From: Candidatus Saccharimonadota bacterium
GTDB lineage: Bacteria; Patescibacteriota; Saccharimonadia; Saccharimonadales; Saccharimonadaceae
Assembly: GCA_015999875.1 (NCBI GenBank)
Contig: JAECRG010000001.1
Location: 235,330 to 299,329, forward strand
DNA length: 64,000 nucleotides
Reading direction: 5' to 3'
Shown piece by piece: positions 63,195 to 64,000 of the stretch. The notes below the pieces were generated by a model. The model was not told where the DNA came from and made no database searches. It saw only the letters and a list, made by a program, of their open reading frames with translations. Numbering within the stretch: the first letter of the stretch is position 1; the number at the start of each line of letters is the position of its first letter. A program made the position numbers and the translations under genes.

Positions 63195-64000
63195 TCAAGC
63201 TTGACGCACAAAGCTCACGGCAACTTGCAGCTGTTGTTCTAAGTCTTTTAGGAGAGCATTTCGTACCTCTGGAATGAGTGAAACGAGTGAGCAAACAAGG
63301 GCGTTCCTCTCCTGTGATGAGGTGGCTTGAGGTAGGGCGTCCTTAATCTTTATCAGGTCTGTATGTTTACCATTCTTTCCCAGAATGCTTTTCGCTAACG
63401 CCCTGTAGTAAGCGGGTTTGTTATGATCAAAGGCGATTGTTCGAGCAAAATCAATAAATACACTGTCTAGACAGCCCTGTTCTAGCAGCCACTCGCAGAC
63501 TAAAAAGTTTTGATAATCGTAGACTGAACTACCCGAAGCCAAGTAACTAGTTAGTCTATCGAAGAAAGTATCAGCATTAGTGACTTTCCCTAAATAACCC
63601 AGAATGAACGACGTTTCTTCTGGGTGATTATCTAAATTGTCTAAGCAGAAGTATGCAGCAAAGTCGTCACCTGCTGCACTTAATCTGTTCAAGAGGTAGT
63701 GGAATAGAGATTTGTCGAACGCATTGTCACTACCCTTAAGATAATACTCTGTAAATTCGTGTTTAATATGGGACAGTTGAATTGAGTTAGGTATTCCAGT
63801 ATTGACAGCTATTCGTGCTGCATACGGATCATCGCCGATGATAATATCGTCTAATTCATCCACGAGGCGATCTTGCAAAGCGGCAATAACCGCCGCTTGT
63901 CCTTCGATTTCCCTAATGGCATCTACGGTTTTTAGGATTTTAGATTTTGAAGACTGAAGATTTAAGCCACGCTTACGTAAGATACTCGACAGCGTCATTA
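63195..64000 (-). CDS. C-terminal part of a possible reverse-transcriptase-type defence protein (partial)
   Basis: The frame is open to the right edge, and the Met at 63998 is probably internal. The first visible residues, LSSILRKRGLNLQSSKSKIL, resemble the L..L...GLxLxxxKT.I segment that follows the palm of bacterial reverse transcriptases. The remaining 240 residues are helical repeats (for example HPEETSFILGYLGK, YYRALAKSILGKNG, SSQERNALVCSLVSL), as in Abi/UG-type antiviral RTs with helical C-terminal domains. The YxDD catalytic site would be outside the window, so this call is tentative. Alternatively it is a helical-repeat protein of another kind. Confidence 0.4.
   Translation of the reverse strand, partial: MTLSSILRKRGLNLQSSKSKILKTVDAIREIEGQAAVIAALQDRLVDELDDIIIGDDPYAARIAVNTGIPNSIQLSHIKHEFTEYYLKGSDNAFDKSLFHYLLNRLSAAGDDFAAYFCLDNLDNHPEETSFILGYLGKVTNADTFFDRLTSYLASGSSVYDYQNFLVCEWLLEQGCLDSVFIDFARTIAFDHNKPAYYRALAKSILGKNGKHTDLIKIKDALPQATSSQERNALVCSLVSLIPEVRNALLKDLEQQLQVAVSFVRQA

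Larger units (their letters stand above)
58530..64000. mobile_element. Integrated element next to tRNA-Gly, right end not in window
   Basis: The left boundary is in or next to the 3' part of tRNA-Gly, where the serine recombinase gene ends. The region to the right edge holds unknown, short or defence-like genes, tends to be more AT-rich than the flanking genes and lacks housekeeping functions. The other end and the att repeat are outside the window, so size and type (plasmid-like, phage-like or island) are unknown. Confidence 0.75.

Noticed and set aside
63172-63294. Longer start of the DUF4238 gene
   Set aside because: It overlaps the end of the upstream gene in another frame; a TTG with a ribosome site precedes the conserved motif.

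Overview
The window looks like chromosomal DNA of a Patescibacteria (CPR) bacterium, most likely Candidatus Saccharibacteria (TM7) or a close relative. This is inferred from gene content and protein style: compact genes with short or overlapping junctions, many small membrane proteins, several Nudix proteins, a 46-residue bL32 without zinc cysteines, a LemA/HtpX/stomatin block, and single membrane-anchored extracellular proteins. No in-frame TGA is needed as a sense codon, so the standard bacterial code is used. No search could be run, so the taxonomic call is an inference.

Layout. 1-13 kb holds the end of ferrochelatase, a YbaN-like protein, GAPDH, a Rel-type (p)ppGpp enzyme, pyrophosphatase, a GDPD phosphodiesterase and a six-gene leftward operon (pheS, a PNPOx-like gene, pheT, an ABC exporter, an anchored FKBP isomerase, trxB-like). 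13-21 kb holds membrane and envelope genes (an aquaporin-like channel, IMPase, RmuC, PAP2, MscS, a ClC-like protein). 21-23.3 kb holds a CYTH gene broken by a TAA and a phage tail-fibre-like gene followed by an esterase-like hydrolase. 23.4-32 kb holds small membrane proteins, a DUF7144/DUF7144/HdeD trio, and translation and RNA genes (trmD, khpA, rpsP, rnc, nusB, rpmF). 32-35 kb is leuS, whose editing region carries an inserted, complete Nudix domain. 35-39.9 kb holds two related anchored extracellular proteins, a MurF-type ligase and membrane proteins. 39.9-42.8 kb is a three-gene flavin electron-transfer cassette (FMN-binding anchor, ApbE flavin transferase, NqrB/RnfD-like membrane domain fused to an FNR-type reductase). 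42.7-52 kb holds a HAM1 pyrophosphatase, an APH-fold protein, an ABC exporter, a ligA lacking its zinc cysteines, htpX, lemA, a stomatin and tRNAs. 52.4-57.4 kb is a tightly overlapping leftward operon crtE-crtB-crtI-crtYe-crtYf-crtEb, a complete C50 carotenoid pathway in the Corynebacterium-type order. From 58.5 kb to the right edge lies an integrated element abutting tRNA-Gly.

The element begins with a large serine recombinase whose last codons lie inside the tRNA-Gly gene. It is followed by two tiny coupled genes, two divergent unknown genes whose start codons sit at the ends of a perfect 32-bp palindrome carrying back-to-back -10 boxes, a compact three-way-junction RNA whose basal helix overlaps its terminator, a TM2 protein, a DUF4238 protein and the C-terminal part of a protein that resembles antiviral reverse transcriptases. 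This RNA-plus-unknown-gene segment is the best candidate for an undescribed system.

Across the window many genes have a -10 box 6-10 nt before the start codon, which predicts leaderless or very short-leader mRNAs beside genes with classical Shine-Dalgarno sites. The C50 pathway and flavin cassette suggest an environmental lineage with membrane-pigment and extracytosolic redox functions, probably gained at least partly from Actinobacteria.
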